From assembly GCF_902167145.1 (NCBI RefSeq), contig NC_050097.1, positions 116,531,982-116,595,981 of the forward strand: a stretch of DNA of 64,000 nucleotides, written 5' to 3'. The position numbers and the translations under genes were made by a program. Positions 34,962 to 46,390 of the stretch are shown here, piece by piece (the stretch's first letter is position 1; each line of letters begins with the position of its first letter). The stretch is from Zea mays. Lineage: Eukaryota; Streptophyta; Magnoliopsida; Poales; Poaceae. The notes under the pieces were generated by a model that was not told where the DNA came from, searched no databases, and saw only the letters and a list, made by a program, of their open reading frames with translations.

Positions 34962-35541
34962 GGACCCCTAGGCGCATGGAGGAGAATACCAAGCATCCTT
35001 TGAGCATTGTTGATCACTCACACTTCATTCTTGCGCACTTGTTCGACATTCTAGTGATTTGAGCTCCGTTCTAGTGTGCTAGTCTCTTGAGCTCAAGTCT
35101 GGGTTTTGTGTGTGCGTATTCGCTGTGATCTTTGTGTCGTGTGTGAGTTGCTAATCCCTCCCTTGCTCCGTGATTCTTTGTGAACATCTTTTGTAAAGGC
35201 GAGAGGCTCCAAGCTGTGGAGATTCCTCGCAAGTGGGATTAAGAAAAGCAAAGCAACACCGTGGTATTCAAGTTGGTCTTTGGACCGCTTGAGAGGGGTT
35301 GATTGCAACCCTCGTCCGTTGGGACGCCACAACGTGGAGTAGGCAAGCGTTGGTCTTGGCCGAACCACGGGATAACCACCGTGCCATCTCTGTGATTGAT
35401 ATCTCTTGGTTATTGTGTTGTGTTGAGATCCTTCTCTAGCCACTTGGCAAATTACTGTGCTAACAATTAATCAAGTTTTGTGGCTTAAGATTTTGAAGTG
35501 TCACAGGATCACCTATTCACCCCCCTCTAGGTGCTCTCAAT

Positions 35542-35553
35542 TGGTATCAGAGC
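35542..35553 (+). other. Primer binding site (initiator tRNA-Met)
   Basis: TGGTATCAGAGC starts two bases after the LTR end. It is an exact match to the usual copia initiator-Met primer site. Confidence 0.92.
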
Positions 35554-35589
35554 CGCTCTCTTCAAGAAAGGGACTAACCGCCCGAAGAG

Positions 35590-37978
35590 ATGGATCCTAA
35601 GGGCAAGGGGATGGTGATCAACGACAAGGAGAAGGAGACCTTCGTCAATGAGCCCAATGATGACAAGCCCACCGACTCAGGCTCGGGCCACAAAAGAAAA
35701 GACGGGAGGAAGAAGAAGACAAGGCGCATCAAGGAAATTGTCTACTACGACAGCGACGAATCTTCCTCCTCCCAAAAGGACGACGACGACCACGATAGAC
35801 GAAAGACGGTTAACTCAAACTTTTCTTTCGATTATTCGTGCATCCCGCATAGTTCAAATGCTCAATTGCTCCCCATTCCACTTGGCAAGCCCCCTCACTT
35901 TGATGGAGAGGACTACGGATTTTGGAGCCACAAAATGCGTACTCACCTGTTTTCTCTCCATCCAAGCATTTGGGAGATTGTGGAAAGTGGAATGAAATTT
36001 GATAGCTTGGATAGCCCTGTGTTTATTAATGAACATATCCATAAAAATGCACAAGCTACTACTGTGTTGCTAGCCTCTTTGTGCAGGGACGAGTATCACA
36101 AGGTGAGCGGCTTGGACAATGCCAAGCAGATCTGGGACACCCTCAAGATCTCTCATGAGGGAAACGACGTCACCTTGCTCACCAAAATGGAGTTGGTGGA
36201 AGGCGAGCTTGGACGGTTCGCGATGATAAGGGGCGAGGAGCCGACACAAACATACAACCGGCTCAAGACCCTTATCAACAAAATAAGGAGCTACGGGAGC
36301 ACGCGATGGACGGACCACGACGTCGTCCGCCTAATGCTAAGGTCATTTACCGTTCTTGATCCTCATTTGGTGAACAATATTCGTGAAAATCCCAGGTACA
36401 CCAAGATGTCGCCCGAAGAAGTTCTTGGGAAATTCGTTAGCAGGCGAATGATGATCAAGGAGGCGAGGTACGTGGACGACGCCTTGAATGGTCCGATCAA
36501 CGAGCCGCAACCCCTTGCTCTCAAGGCAACACGAAGCAAGGAGGCGCTACCTAGCAAGGTGGCACAGATTGAGGCGGCCGGACTTAATGATGAAGAGATG
36601 GCTCTCATCATCAAAAGATTCAAGATGGTGCTTAAAGGTCGCAAGGGACAGCCAAGCAAGACCAAAGCCAAGGGGAAGCGCTCATGCTTCAAATGCGGTA
36701 AGCTTGGTCATTTTATTGCTAACTGTCTCGACAATGATAGTGATCAGGATCAAGGGAACAAGAGGGAGAAAAAGAAGAACTATAAGAAGGCAAAGGGCGA
36801 GGCTCATCTTGGCAAGGAGTGGGATTCGGACTGCTCCTCGTCCGACTCCGACAATGAGGGACTCGCCGCCACTGCCTTCAACAAGTCATCCCTCTTCCCC
36901 AACGAGCGTCACACTTGCCTCATGGCAAGGGAGAAGAAAGTAAGCACTCCTAATACTAGTACTTATGCTTCTTCAAGTGAGGATGAGTCTAGTGATGATG
37001 ATGAGATAGATTACTCATGCTTATTCAAGGGATTAGATAGAACTAAGGTAGACAAAATTAATGAATTGATTGATGCCTTGAATGATAGGAATATACTGTT
37101 AGAAAAGCAAGAGGATTTGTTGTATGAAGAACATGATAAATTTGTAGAAGCTCAGAAATCTCTTGCTCTAGAAATTAAGAGGAATGAAATGCTCTCTAGT
37201 GAATTATCTTCTTGTCATGAAACTATTGCTAAGTTAAAAAGTTTTAATGATGATTTAAATGCTAAACTAGAAGTAGCTAGTAAATCTAATTCTTGTGTAG
37301 AAATTGTTGAAACTTGTAATAGGTGTAAAGATTTTGACATTGATGCTTGTAGTGATCATTTAGTTTCAATTTCTAAATTAAATGAGAAATTAGCTAGTCT
37401 TAATGCCCAACTTAAGACTAGCAAGAATGAATTTGACAAGCTAAAATTTGCAAGGGATGCCTACACGATTGGTAGACACCCCTCAATTAAGGATGGACTT
37501 GGCTACAAGAGGGAAGCCAAGAACTTGACAAGCCATAAGGCTCCCATCTCCGCCAAGGAGAAAGGAAAGGCCCCTATGGCTAGTAGTGTGCAAAAGAACC
37601 ATGCTTTTTATGTACCATGATAGGAGACAATCTAGAAATGCTTATAGGAGTTGTAATGCATATAATGCCTTTGATTCTCATGCCATGTTTGCTTCTAGTT
37701 CTTCTTATGTGCATGATAGAAATGTTGGTAGGAGAAATGTTGTTCATAATTTGCCTAGGAGAAATGTTGTTAATGTTCCTAGGAAAGTAAATGAACCTTC
37801 TACAATATATCATGCTTTAAATGCTTCTTTTGCTATTTGTAGAAAGGATAGGAAGATAGTTGCTAGAAAATTAGGGGCAAGATGCAAGGGAGACAAAACT
37901 TGCATTTGGGTCCCTAAGGATATTTGTGCTAACCTTGCAGGACCCAACATGAGTTGGGTACCTAAGACCCAAGCCTAA
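35590..37978 (+). pseudogene. gag: Sirevirus Gag with one-base frameshift
   Basis: Same start (MDPKGKGMVINDKEKE) and domain order as the 795-aa frame at 4621-7008: gag core, zinc knuckle SCFKCGKLGHFIANC, acidic region, coiled coil. The frame runs from 35590 to a premature TGA at 37620. The T run at 37605-37609 has five T where the other copy has four. That single insertion moves the last 120 or so codons (HDRRQSRNAYRS ... WVPKTQA) into another frame ending at 37978. Gag core and nucleic-acid-binding knuckle precede the shift, so a shortened Gag of 676 residues could still be made. pol starts in the frame +1 to the gag C-terminus. Confidence 0.9.
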
Positions 37979-37985
37979 ATTTGCC

Positions 37986-40900
37986 TTGCAGGTTTATGCA
38001 TCCGGGGGTTCAAGCTGGATTATCGACAGCGGATGCACAAACCATATGACGGGGGAGAAGAAGATGTTCACCTCCTACGTCAAGAATAAGGATTCCCAAG
38101 ATTCAATTATATTCGGTGATGGGAATCAAGGCAAGGTAAAAGGGTTAGGTAAAATTGCAATTTCTAATGAGCACTCTATCTCCAATGTGTTTTTAGTTGA
38201 GTCTCTTGGTTACAATTTGCTATCTGTTAGTCAACTATGCAATATGGGATATAATTGTCTTTTTACAAATGTAGATGTGTCTGTCTTTAGAAGAAGTGAT
38301 GGTTCACTAGCTTTTAAGGGTGTACTAGACGGCAAGCTTTACCTAGTTGATTTTGCAAAAGAAGAGGCCGGTCTAGATGCATGCTTAATGGCTAAGACTT
38401 GCATGGGCTGGCTGTGGCATCGCCGCTTAGCACATGTGGGGATGAAGAACCTCCACAAGCTTTTAAAGGGAGAACATGTGATAGGTTTAACCAATGTTCA
38501 TTTTGAAAAAGATAGACCTTGTGCAGCTTGTCAAGCAGGGAAACAAGTGGGAGGCTCTCATCACACCAAAAATGTGATGACAACATCAAGACCCCTGGAG
38601 CTGCTACATATGGACCTCTTCGGACCCGTCGCCTATCTGAGCATAGGAGGAAGTAAGTATGGTCTAGTTATTGTTGATGACTTTTCCCGCTTCACTTGGG
38701 TGTTCTTTTTGCAGGATAAGTCTGAAACCCAAGGGACCCTCAAGCGCTTCCTAAGGAGAGCTCAAAATGAGTTTGAGCTCAAGGTGAAGAAGATAAGGAG
38801 CGACAATTGGTCCGAATTCAAGAACCTTCAAGTGGAAGAGTTCCTTGAGGAGGAGGGGATCAAGCACGAGTTCTCCGCTCCCTACACACCTCAGCAAAAT
38901 GGTGTGGTAGAGAGGAAGAACAGGACGCTCATAGATATGGCAAGGACTATGCTTGGAGAATTCAAGACCCCCGAGTGCTTTTGGTCGGAAGCCGTGAACA
39001 CGGCTTGCCACGCCATCAACAGGGTCTACCTTCACCGCCTCCTCAAGAAGACGTCGTATGAGCTGCTAACCGGTAACAAACCTAATGTATCGTATTTTCG
39101 TGTTTTTGGGAGTAAATGCTACATTCTAGTGAAGAAGGGTAGGAATTCCAAATTTGCTCCCAAAGCTGTAGAAGGGTTTTTGTTAGGTTATGACTCAAAT
39201 ACAAAGGCGTATAGAGTCTTCAACAAATCATCAGGTTTGGTTGAAGTCTCTAGCGACGTTGTATTTGATGAGACTAATGGCTCTCCAAGAGAGCAAGTTG
39301 TTGATTGTGATGATGTAGATGAAGAAGATGTTCCGACGGCCGCTATACGAACCATGGCGATTGGAGAAGTGCGGCCACAGGAACAAGATGAACGAGATCA
39401 ACCTTCTTCCTCAACAACGGTGTATCCCCCAACTCAAGACGATGAACAGGTTCATCAAAAGGAGGTGTGTGATCAAGGGGGAGCACAAGATGATCACGTG
39501 ATGGAGGAAGAAGCGCAACCGGCACCTCCAACCCAAGTTCGAGCGGTGATTCAAAGGGATCATCCCATCGACCAAATTTTGGGTGACATCAGCAAGGGAG
39601 TAACTACTCGATCTCGATTAGTTAATTTTTGTGAGCATTACTCTTTTGTCTCTTCTATTGAGCCTTTCAGGGTAGAGGAGGCCTTGCTAGATCCGGATTG
39701 GGTATTGGCCATGCAGGAGGAACTCAACAACTTCAAGCGCAATGAAGTTTGGACACTGATGCCTCGTCCCAAGCAAAATGTTGTGGGAACCAAGTGGGTG
39801 TTCCGCAACAAACAGGACGAGCACGGGGTGGTGACGAGGAACAAGGCTCGACTTGTGGCAAAAGGTTATGCCCAAGTCGCAGGTTTGGACTTTGAGGAGA
39901 CGTTTGCTCCTGTGGCTAGGCTAGAATCAATTCGTATCTTGCTAGCATATGCCGCTCACCATTCTTTCAGGTTGTACCAAATGGATGTGAAGAGCGCTTT
40001 CCTCAATGGGCCAATCAAGGAGGAGGTGTACGTGGAGCAACCCCCTGGCTTCGAGGATGAACGGTACCCCGACCACGTGTGTAAGCTCTCTAAGGCGCTC
40101 TATGGACTTAAGCAAGCCCCAAGAGCATGGTATGAATGCCTTAGAGACTTCTTAATTGCTAATGCTTTCAAGGTTGGGAAAGCCGATCCAACTCTTTTTA
40201 CTAAGACTTGCGACGGTGATCTTTTTGTGTGCCAAATTTATGTCGATGACATAATATTTGGTTCTACTAACCAAAAGTCTTGTGAAGAGTTTAGCAGGGT
40301 TATGATGCAGAAATTCGAGATGTCGATGATGGGCGAGTTGAACTACTTCCTTGGGTTTCAAGTGAAGCAACTCAAGGACGGCACCTTCATCTCCCAAACA
40401 AAGTACACGCAAGACTTGCTGAAGCGGTTTGGGATGAAGGACGCCAAGCCCGCAAAGACTCCGATGGGGACCGACGGACACACCGACCTCAACAAAGGAG
40501 GTAAGTCCGTTGATCAAAAAGCATACCGGTCAATGATAGGGTCTTTACTTTATTTATGTGCTAGTAGACCGGATATTATGCTTAGCGTATGCATGTGTGC
40601 TAGATTTCAATCCGATCCTAAGGAGTGTCACTTAGTGGCGGTGAAGCGAATTCTTAGATATTTGGTTGCTACGCCTTGCTTCGGGCTCTGGTATCCAAAG
40701 GGGTCTACCTTTGACTTGGTTGGATACTCAGATTCCGACTATGCTGGATGTAAGGTCGATAGGAAGAGTACATCAGGGACGTGCCAATTCTTAGGAAGGT
40801 CCCTGGTGTCGTGGAACTCTAAGAAACAAACCTCCGTTGCCCTATCCACCGCTGAGGCCGAGTATGTTGCCGCAGGGCATTGTTGCGCACAACTACTTTG

Positions 40901-41192
40901 GATGAGGCAAACCCTTCGGGACTTTGGCTACAATCTGAGCAAAGTCCCACTCCTATGTGACAATGAGAGTGCTATCCGCATGGCGGAAAATCCTGTTGAA
41001 CACAGCCGCACAAAGCACATTGACATCCGGCATCACTTTTTGAGAGACCACCAGCAAAAGGGAGATATCGAAGTGTTTCATGTTAGCACCGAGAACCAGC
41101 TAGCCGATATCTTTACCAAGCCTCTAGATGAGAAGACCTTTTGCAGGCTGCGTAGTGAGCTAAATGTCTTAGATTCGCGGAACTTGGATTGA
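37986..41192 (+). CDS. pol: Sirevirus Pol polyprotein, 1,068 codons open
   Basis: A continuous copia pol frame without an obvious ATG start; it directly follows the gag stop at 37976-37978. The protease DSG lies at about residues 14-16. Integrase has the HHCC finger (about 143-182) and catalytic-region motifs MDLFGPVA (about 208), RSDN (about 271) and VVERKNRT (about 306). A variable acidic linker follows at about 430-520, then reverse transcriptase with YVDD near 751. RNase H has GYSDSDYAG near 912 and STAEAEY near 953, and the end is [10 protein letters not shown]. It should yield protease, integrase and reverse transcriptase/RNase H that copy the element RNA in particles and insert the DNA. 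One oddity: the residue after RSDN in integrase is Trp, where both related copies have Gly. That may disable integration. Confidence 0.94.
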   Translation: MQVYASGGSSWIIDSGCTNHMTGEKKMFTSYVKNKDSQDSIIFGDGNQGKVKGLGKIAISNEHSISNVFLVESLGYNLLSVSQLCNMGYNCLFTNVDVSVFRRSDGSLAFKGVLDGKLYLVDFAKEEAGLDACLMAKTCMGWLWHRRLAHVGMKNLHKLLKGEHVIGLTNVHFEKDRPCAACQAGKQVGGSHHTKNVMTTSRPLELLHMDLFGPVAYLSIGGSKYGLVIVDDFSRFTWVFFLQDKSETQGTLKRFLRRAQNEFELKVKKIRSDNWSEFKNLQVEEFLEEEGIKHEFSAPYTPQQNGVVERKNRTLIDMARTMLGEFKTPECFWSEAVNTACHAINRVYLHRLLKKTSYELLTGNKPNVSYFRVFGSKCYILVKKGRNSKFAPKAVEGFLLGYDSNTKAYRVFNKSSGLVEVSSDVVFDETNGSPREQVVDCDDVDEEDVPTAAIRTMAIGEVRPQEQDERDQPSSSTTVYPPTQDDEQVHQKEVCDQGGAQDDHVMEEEAQPAPPTQVRAVIQRDHPIDQILGDISKGVTTRSRLVNFCEHYSFVSSIEPFRVEEALLDPDWVLAMQEELNNFKRNEVWTLMPRPKQNVVGTKWVFRNKQDEHGVVTRNKARLVAKGYAQVAGLDFEETFAPVARLESIRILLAYAAHHSFRLYQMDVKSAFLNGPIKEEVYVEQPPGFEDERYPDHVCKLSKALYGLKQAPRAWYECLRDFLIANAFKVGKADPTLFTKTCDGDLFVCQIYVDDIIFGSTNQKSCEEFSRVMMQKFEMSMMGELNYFLGFQVKQLKDGTFISQTKYTQDLLKRFGMKDAKPAKTPMGTDGHTDLNKGGKSVDQKAYRSMIGSLLYLCASRPDIMLSVCMCARFQSDPKECHLVAVKRILRYLVATPCFGLWYPKGSTFDLVGYSDSDYAGCKVDRKSTSGTCQFLGRSLVSWNSKKQTSVALSTAEAEYVAAGHCCAQLLWMRQTLRDFGYNLSKVPLLCDNESAIRMAENPVEHSRTKHIDIRHHFLRDHQQKGDIEVFHVSTENQLADIFTKPLDEKTFCRLRSELNVLDSRNLD

Positions 41193-41980
41193 ATTGTAGC
41201 ATACATGTATTTATGCTTTTGATCATGTTCCTTTTTGCATTTTGTTGTTTAGTATGGTGCTCAAGTTGTACAAACACTCCCTGGACCTCACAAGTCCGTT
41301 GCAAAGTGATGCACAGTTTTAGGGGGAGATGTGTTACAACTTGACCCTTTGAGACTAACCATATGCTTGAGTTTGCTTGTTTTAGTCTCGAAGGAGAATT
41401 AAAAGGGAAAAGGTGGACTTGGACCATGCAAGACTTCCACTGCACTCCGATGAAAAGAGTAACTTTTCCAAGTTCATCTTTTAACTCTTATTGCCTATTT
41501 GCTCTTAATTGAAGATTTTGGTGAGGCAATGGGGTTAAAGGGCCAAGACTGATCCCGTTTTGGTGCTTGATGCCAAAGGGGGAGAAATTAAAGGCCAAAG
41601 TGATAAATGGATCAGCTACCACTTGAGAAATTTTGAAAATAGTAGAATAGAGTTTTTTGTTTTGTCAAAACTCTTTTATTGTCTCTCTTGTCAAAAGTTG
41701 GCTTCTTGTGGGAGAAATGTTGATTAAGGGAAAAGGGGGAGTTTTTGGAATCCTAAATCAAATACTCCTGAAATGACTCTCTTTATGACTTAACATGTGT
41801 GTTTGACTTAGAGATAGAAATTTGAGTTTTGATTTGCAAAAACAAACCAAGTGGTGGCAAAGGATGATCCATATATGCCAAAATTGAATCAAAATAAATT
41901 TGAGTTTTATTTGAAGTGATATTGCACTTGTTCTAGTTGCTTTATGTTGTGTTGGCATAAATCACCAAAAAGGGGGAGAT
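41193..41980 (+). other. Multiple polypurine tract region
   Basis: No gene is seen. Four purine tracts of type AAAGGGGGAG occur at 41321-41330, 41575-41584, 41731-41741 and 41967-41980. The last directly abuts the 3' LTR. Two of them are embedded in similar sentences (CACCAAAA... and TGCCAAAGGGGGAGA), which suggests local duplication of the priming site. Confidence 0.85.
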
Positions 41981-43205
41981 TGAAAGGGAAATGTGCCCTT
42001 GGGCCATTTCTAAGTATTTTGGTGATTGAGTGCCAACACAAGTGCTTAAATGTGAATCTATACCCATGGATGGACAAAGTGCAAATCAAGAGTAAAGGTA
42101 TGTTTCTAAGCCTTAGTACATTGTTTTGAAGACTAATGTATTGTGTCTAAGTGCTTGAAACAGGAGAAATTGAGTCAGAGAAAAGTTGGCTGTGTACAGC
42201 CAAAAGGCTGTTCGGTCTGGAGCACCGGACTGTCCGGTGGTGCACCGGACAGTGTCCGGTGCGCCAGACTGACTCGGGCGAACTGGCCGCTCTCGGGAAT
42301 TTACCGGCGACGTACGGCTATAATTCACCGGACTGTCCGGTGTGCACCGGACTGTCCGGTGAGCCAACGATCGGCCGGGCCAACGGTCGGCCGCGCGATC
42401 TGCGCGGGACACGTGGCCGAGCCAACGGCTTGAAGGGGGCACCGGACTGTCCGGTGTGCACCGGACATGTCCGGTGCGCCAACGGCTCTCTGACGGCCAA
42501 CGGTCGGCTGTGCCGTTTAAGGAAAGAAATCGGGCACCGGACTGTCCGGTGCACCAGTCGACAGAAGGCAAGATCAGCCTTCCAGATTTGCTCTCAACGG
42601 CTCCTAGCTGCCTTGGGGCTATAAAAGGGACCCCTAGGCGCATGGAGGAGAATACCAAGCATCCTTTGAGCATTGTTGATCACTCACACTTCATTCTTGC
42701 GCACTTGTTCGACATTCTAGTGATTTGAGCTCCGTTCTAGTGTGCTAGTCTCTTGAGCTCAAGTCTGGGTTTTGTGTGTGCGTATTCGCTGTGATCTTTG
42801 TGTCGTGTGTGAGTTGCTAATCCCTCCCTTGCTCCGTGATTCTTTGTGAACATCTTTTGTAAAGGCGAGAGGCTCCAAGCTGTGGAGATTCCTCGCAAGT
42901 GGGATTAAGAAAAGCAAAGCAACACCGTGGTATTCAAGTTGGTCTTTGGACCGCTTGAGAGGGGTTGATTGCAACCCTCGTCCGTTGGGACGCCACAACG
43001 TGGAGTAGGCAAGCGTTGGTCTTGGCCGAACCACGGGATAACCACCGTGCCATCTCTGTGATTGATATCTCTTGGTTATTGTGTTGTGTTGAGATCCTTC
43101 TCTAGCCACTTGGCAAATTACTGTGCTAACAATTAATCAAGTTTTGTGGCTTAAGATTTTGAAGTGTCACAGGATCACCTATTCACCCCCCTCTAGGTGC
43201 TCTCA
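41981..43205 (+). repeat. 3' LTR of Opie-like element (1,225 bp)
   Basis: Same ends as the 5' LTR (TGAAAGGG...GCTCTCA). It is shorter because it carries one 20-bp palindromic unit (42458-42477) instead of four and lacks the 21-bp unit. TATA box at 42620-42627. Followed by GTGTT. Confidence 0.96.
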
Positions 43206-43210
43206 GTGTT
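43206..43210. repeat. Target site duplication GTGTT (right)
   Basis: Matches 34229-34233. Confidence 0.95.
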
Positions 43211-43922
43211 ACCCTGCCTCGCTTCCTTGGTAGAGGTGTATGAGGCCCGTACAACCCCGTGGCAGATGGGTAACATGACTTGTGGGTAAAGATGTGCAAC
43301 CTCTGCAGAGTGTAAAACTAGTATATCAGTCGTGCTCACGGTCATGAGCAACTCGGACCCTCACATGATTAGTTTATGGAACTAAATTCAATTTGTCATA
43401 TGCATTGCATTGAGGGCGTTGTTATCACTTTTGTTCTACTACTTAATTGGGTTGGTATTTACCTATACTTAGTAATTGCTAATAAATTTTTGACCAATTT
43501 TAAAAGCAATGCTCAGCTTTAACCATCCTCTTTGGTAAGCCTTACACTTCACATGAGCTCCCACCTTTGGCGAGTTCATGCACATTATTCCCCACAACTT
43601 GTTGAGCGATGAACGTATGTGAGCTCACTCTTGCTGTCTCACCCCCATAGGTCAAGAACAGGTACCACAGGATGAGGCGCATGGAGGATGCTGTGATGAG
43701 TTCGTGAGAGGTCTAGATCGTCGTCTCCCAGTCAACTTTGGGCTACTGGATTGTTGTCTCCTTACGATGTAGTTATTTGTTTTGTACAGAACTCCTATTA
43801 TATAGTAAAGACGTGACATTCGTTTCTATACCACTATTCATCATATGTGTGAGACTTAGTCCCAGCACACCTGGTGTTTATTTCGCGCCCGGGTCTTGGT
43901 GCCCCGAAACCCAGGTGTGACA
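43206..43922 (+). repeat. Tekay-type LTR, right part with complete 3' end
   Basis: Continues 31885-34233 after the Opie-like insertion and ends ...CCCAGGTGTGACA at 43922, a typical terminus of this LTR type. The last 55 bases form an inverted repeat (CACACCTGG with CCAGGTGTG). The next bases are Sirevirus gag. No internal domain follows, so it is a solo or terminally deleted LTR. Confidence 0.75.
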
Positions 43923-45050
43923 CCAGCCTTACCGCATTTGAAGCAGGAGCGCTTTCCTCTTGATTTGTTCTTGTTGGGATACTCCTTGCGTCCCTTCAAG
44001 GCAACCTTGAAGCGCTTGATTATAAGTGCCATTTCGTCCTCATTGAGCCCGGAAGCCACCACTTGTGCTACCTTGCTAGGTAGCGCCTCCTTGTTGCTGG
44101 TTGCTTTGAGAGCAACGGGCTGCGGCTTGTAGAGAGGAAGCGGTTCGTTTAAAGAATCGTCCACATACCTCGCTTCCTTCACCATCATGCGCCCACTCAC
44201 GAATTTTCCGAGAATTTCCTCGGGCGTCATCTTGGTGTACCTGGGGTTCTCACAAATAAGATTTACAAGATGAGGATCAATAACGGTAAATGACCTTAGC
44301 ATGAGTCAGACGACGTCATGATCCGTCCATCTTGTACTCCCATAGCTTCGAATCTTGTTGACCAAGGTCTTGGGCCTGTTGTACGTTTAAGTTGGCTCCT
44401 CTCCCCTTATCATGGCGAACCTCCCTAGTTCACCTTCCACCAGTTCCATCTTGGTAATCATGGTGGCATCATTACCCTCATGAGAGATCTTGAGGGTATC
44501 TCATATTTGCTTGGCATTGTCCAAGCCGCTCACTTTGTTGTATTCATCCCTGCATAGAGATGCTAGCAAGACAGTAGTAGCTTGGGCATTTTTATGTATT
44601 TGCTCATTAATAAATACAGGATTGTCAGTGCTATCGAAATGCATTTCATTTTCGACAATTTCCCAAATATTAGGATGGAGGGAAATAAGTGACTACACAT
44701 TTTATGACTCCAAAAATGAATAGTCCTCTCCATCAAAGTGTGGGGGTTTTCCAAGTGGAATAGATAGTAAATGGGCATTCGAATTATAAGGGATGCGAGA
44801 ATAATCAAAAGAATAGTTTTGATTAACCAGTTTCTTTTTCGACGAAGAGTCTTCGTCGTCGTCATCCTTGGTGAAGAGGAGGAGGTGTCGCTATCGTAGT
44901 AGATGATCTTCTTATGCACCTCTTCTTCTTTCCACCCCTCTTCTTCTGACTTGAGCCTGAGCCAGTGGGCTTGTCGTCTTTTGGCTCGTTGACATAGAGG
45001 GTCTCCTTCTCCTTGTCGTTGATCACCATCCCCTTACCTTTAGGACCCAT
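43923..45050 (-). pseudogene. gag: Sirevirus gag, N-terminal half, frameshifted
   Basis: Starts MGPKGKGMVINDKEKET at 45050, like the other gag genes here. It then loses frame twice between about 44920 and 44560 (PHTLMERTIHFWSHKMCSHLF is in another frame). The end of the gag core (RSFTVIDPHLV ... MMVKEARYVDD) and the first zinc-knuckle residues SCFKCGKAG are recognisable. Homology stops at 43923, in the middle of the knuckle. About 220 residues present in the intact Gag lie neither here nor in the fragment at 31188-31884. Confidence 0.87.
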
Positions 45051-45085
45051 CTCTTCGGGCGGTTAGTCCCTTAATGAAGAGAACA

Positions 45086-45097
45086 GCTCTGATACCA
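45086..45097 (-). other. Primer binding site (initiator tRNA-Met)
   Basis: The minus strand reads TGGTATCAGAGC two bases inside the LTR. It is an exact match to the copia primer site. Confidence 0.9.
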
Positions 45098-45099
45098 AT

Positions 45100-46390
45100 T
45101 GAGAGCACCTAGAGGGGGGGGGGTGAATAGGTGATCCTGTAAAAATGAACACTAAATGGCGCAAACTTGGTTTATGAAGTGTTAGTGAAATCAAAACCAA
45201 TGTGCTATGTCTAGAGAGAAGCATATGACTTCTTCACTTAATTTCTCTTCACAAGGTAAGTATTAAACTTAGAGCAATTATCAAGTGGGTAGAAACAGAG
45301 AGAGAATCGCACACGAATAACAACAGATGACACAACGATTTTATCCCATGGTTCGGCCAAGTAGAGCACTTGCCTACTTTCACGTTATGGTGTCCCAATG
45401 GACAAGGGTTGCACTCAACCCCTTTCAAGCGATCCAATGATCCACTTGAATACCACGGTTTTCTTCCTTAGCAGATGTTTCCCTTTGCGAGGAATCTCCA
45501 CAAGTTGGAGTCTCTCACCCTTACAATATTGATCTCAATGAAAACCACAAGAGTAAGGGAGGGAAAGAAAAGACATGCAAGAGCTAGAGTCACAGCAATG
45601 ACACGCACACAAGTCAAGAAACGGGCACACAAACATAGGGCAGCGAGTCTACAACTCAACAAGTGCTCAAATCTTAATCACAGTGATCCGGATGCGTGCT
45701 TGAGGTGTCTAGACATCTTAGGATGTTCAATGGAGGCTTGGTGTATTGCTCCATATGCCTAGGGGTCCCTTTTATATCCCCAAGACAGCTAGGAGCCGTT
45801 GGATCTCCATTTGGTAGGCAATTCTTGCCTTCTGTCGGTTGGCGCACCGGACAGTCCGGTGCACCACCGGACATGAACAGTGCTCGATTCCTTTCCTTCT
45901 TTGGCGAAGCCGGTCATTGATCCCTCGATCCCCTTGGCACACCGGACAATCTAGTGCAGCCTAGTGACCGTTGGCCCTGGCCACGCGTCGCCCGCTGATC
46001 ACGCTGCCGACCGTTGGCGCGAACGCTGTTGGCTCACCAGATAGTCCGGTGAATTTTAGCCATGGCATCCACGACGATTCCCGAGACCAGAGAGTTCATC
46101 TCTCAGCCAGCCTGGGCACCGTACAGTGTCCGGTGCACCCGCAGCTGGTGCTCCACTGGCTGTTTCAGCTGAACTCCTTTTGCTCCTTTTGAACTTTCCT
46201 TAATTGAGTTCCTGGCACTTAGACAAGCATGTTTAGCACATAAAATAATTGACTGAGTGTCTGGAACTTACCTTCACTTGATCCATCTAGATATTCCTTT
46301 GCTCAACATTATGTTAGTTCACACATAGTGTATTGTGCATCTAATCACCAAAACAATATAGAAATAGCCCAAGCGCATATTTCCCTTTCA
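45100..46390 (-). repeat. Sirevirus 5' LTR (1,291 bp)
   Basis: The plus strand starts TGAGAGCACCTAGAGG and ends CCCTTTCA. TATA box (TATAAAAG on the minus strand) at 45769-45776. The palindrome cluster at about 45844-46140 is strongly eroded, suggesting an old insertion. Right flank atggg. Confidence 0.87.

Larger units (their letters stand above)
34234..35539 (+). repeat. 5' LTR of Opie-like element (1,306 bp)
   Basis: Starts TGAAAGGGAAATGTGCCC and ends GGTGCTCTCA. TATA box at 34954-34961. Palindrome cluster at about 34476-34892. It is 81 bp longer than the 3' LTR because of three extra 20-bp units in 34711-34790 and one extra 21-bp unit at 34847-34867. Confidence 0.96.
34234..43205 (+). mobile_element. 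Full-length young Opie-like Sirevirus (8,972 bp)
   Basis: Complete plus-strand copia element: 5' LTR 34234-35539, primer site, gag 35590-37978, pol 37986-41192, multiple polypurine tracts, 3' LTR 41981-43205, perfect GTGTT target duplication. The LTRs differ by about five substitutions by eye (about 0.4%) plus 81 bp of repeat-unit length. At a commonly used grass rate of 1.3e-8 per site per year this gives an age near 0.15-0.2 million years (inference). It is the only element here whose pol is uninterrupted. Confidence 0.96.
43923..46390 (-). mobile_element. Sirevirus 5' fragment (LTR and partial gag), distinct family
   Basis: A minus-strand copia fragment: complete 5' LTR (45100-46390), primer site and the N-terminal half of gag, cut at 43923 by the Tekay-type LTR end. 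The LTR differs from both the Ji-like (25993) and Opie-like LTRs. It sits in the old Tat gypsy that starts at 46391. Confidence 0.85.

Noticed and set aside
25993..46390. One single Sirevirus with both LTRs and an internal insertion
   Set aside because: LTR families differ, flanking 5-mers differ, hosts on the two sides differ, and about 220 gag residues are missing between the pieces.
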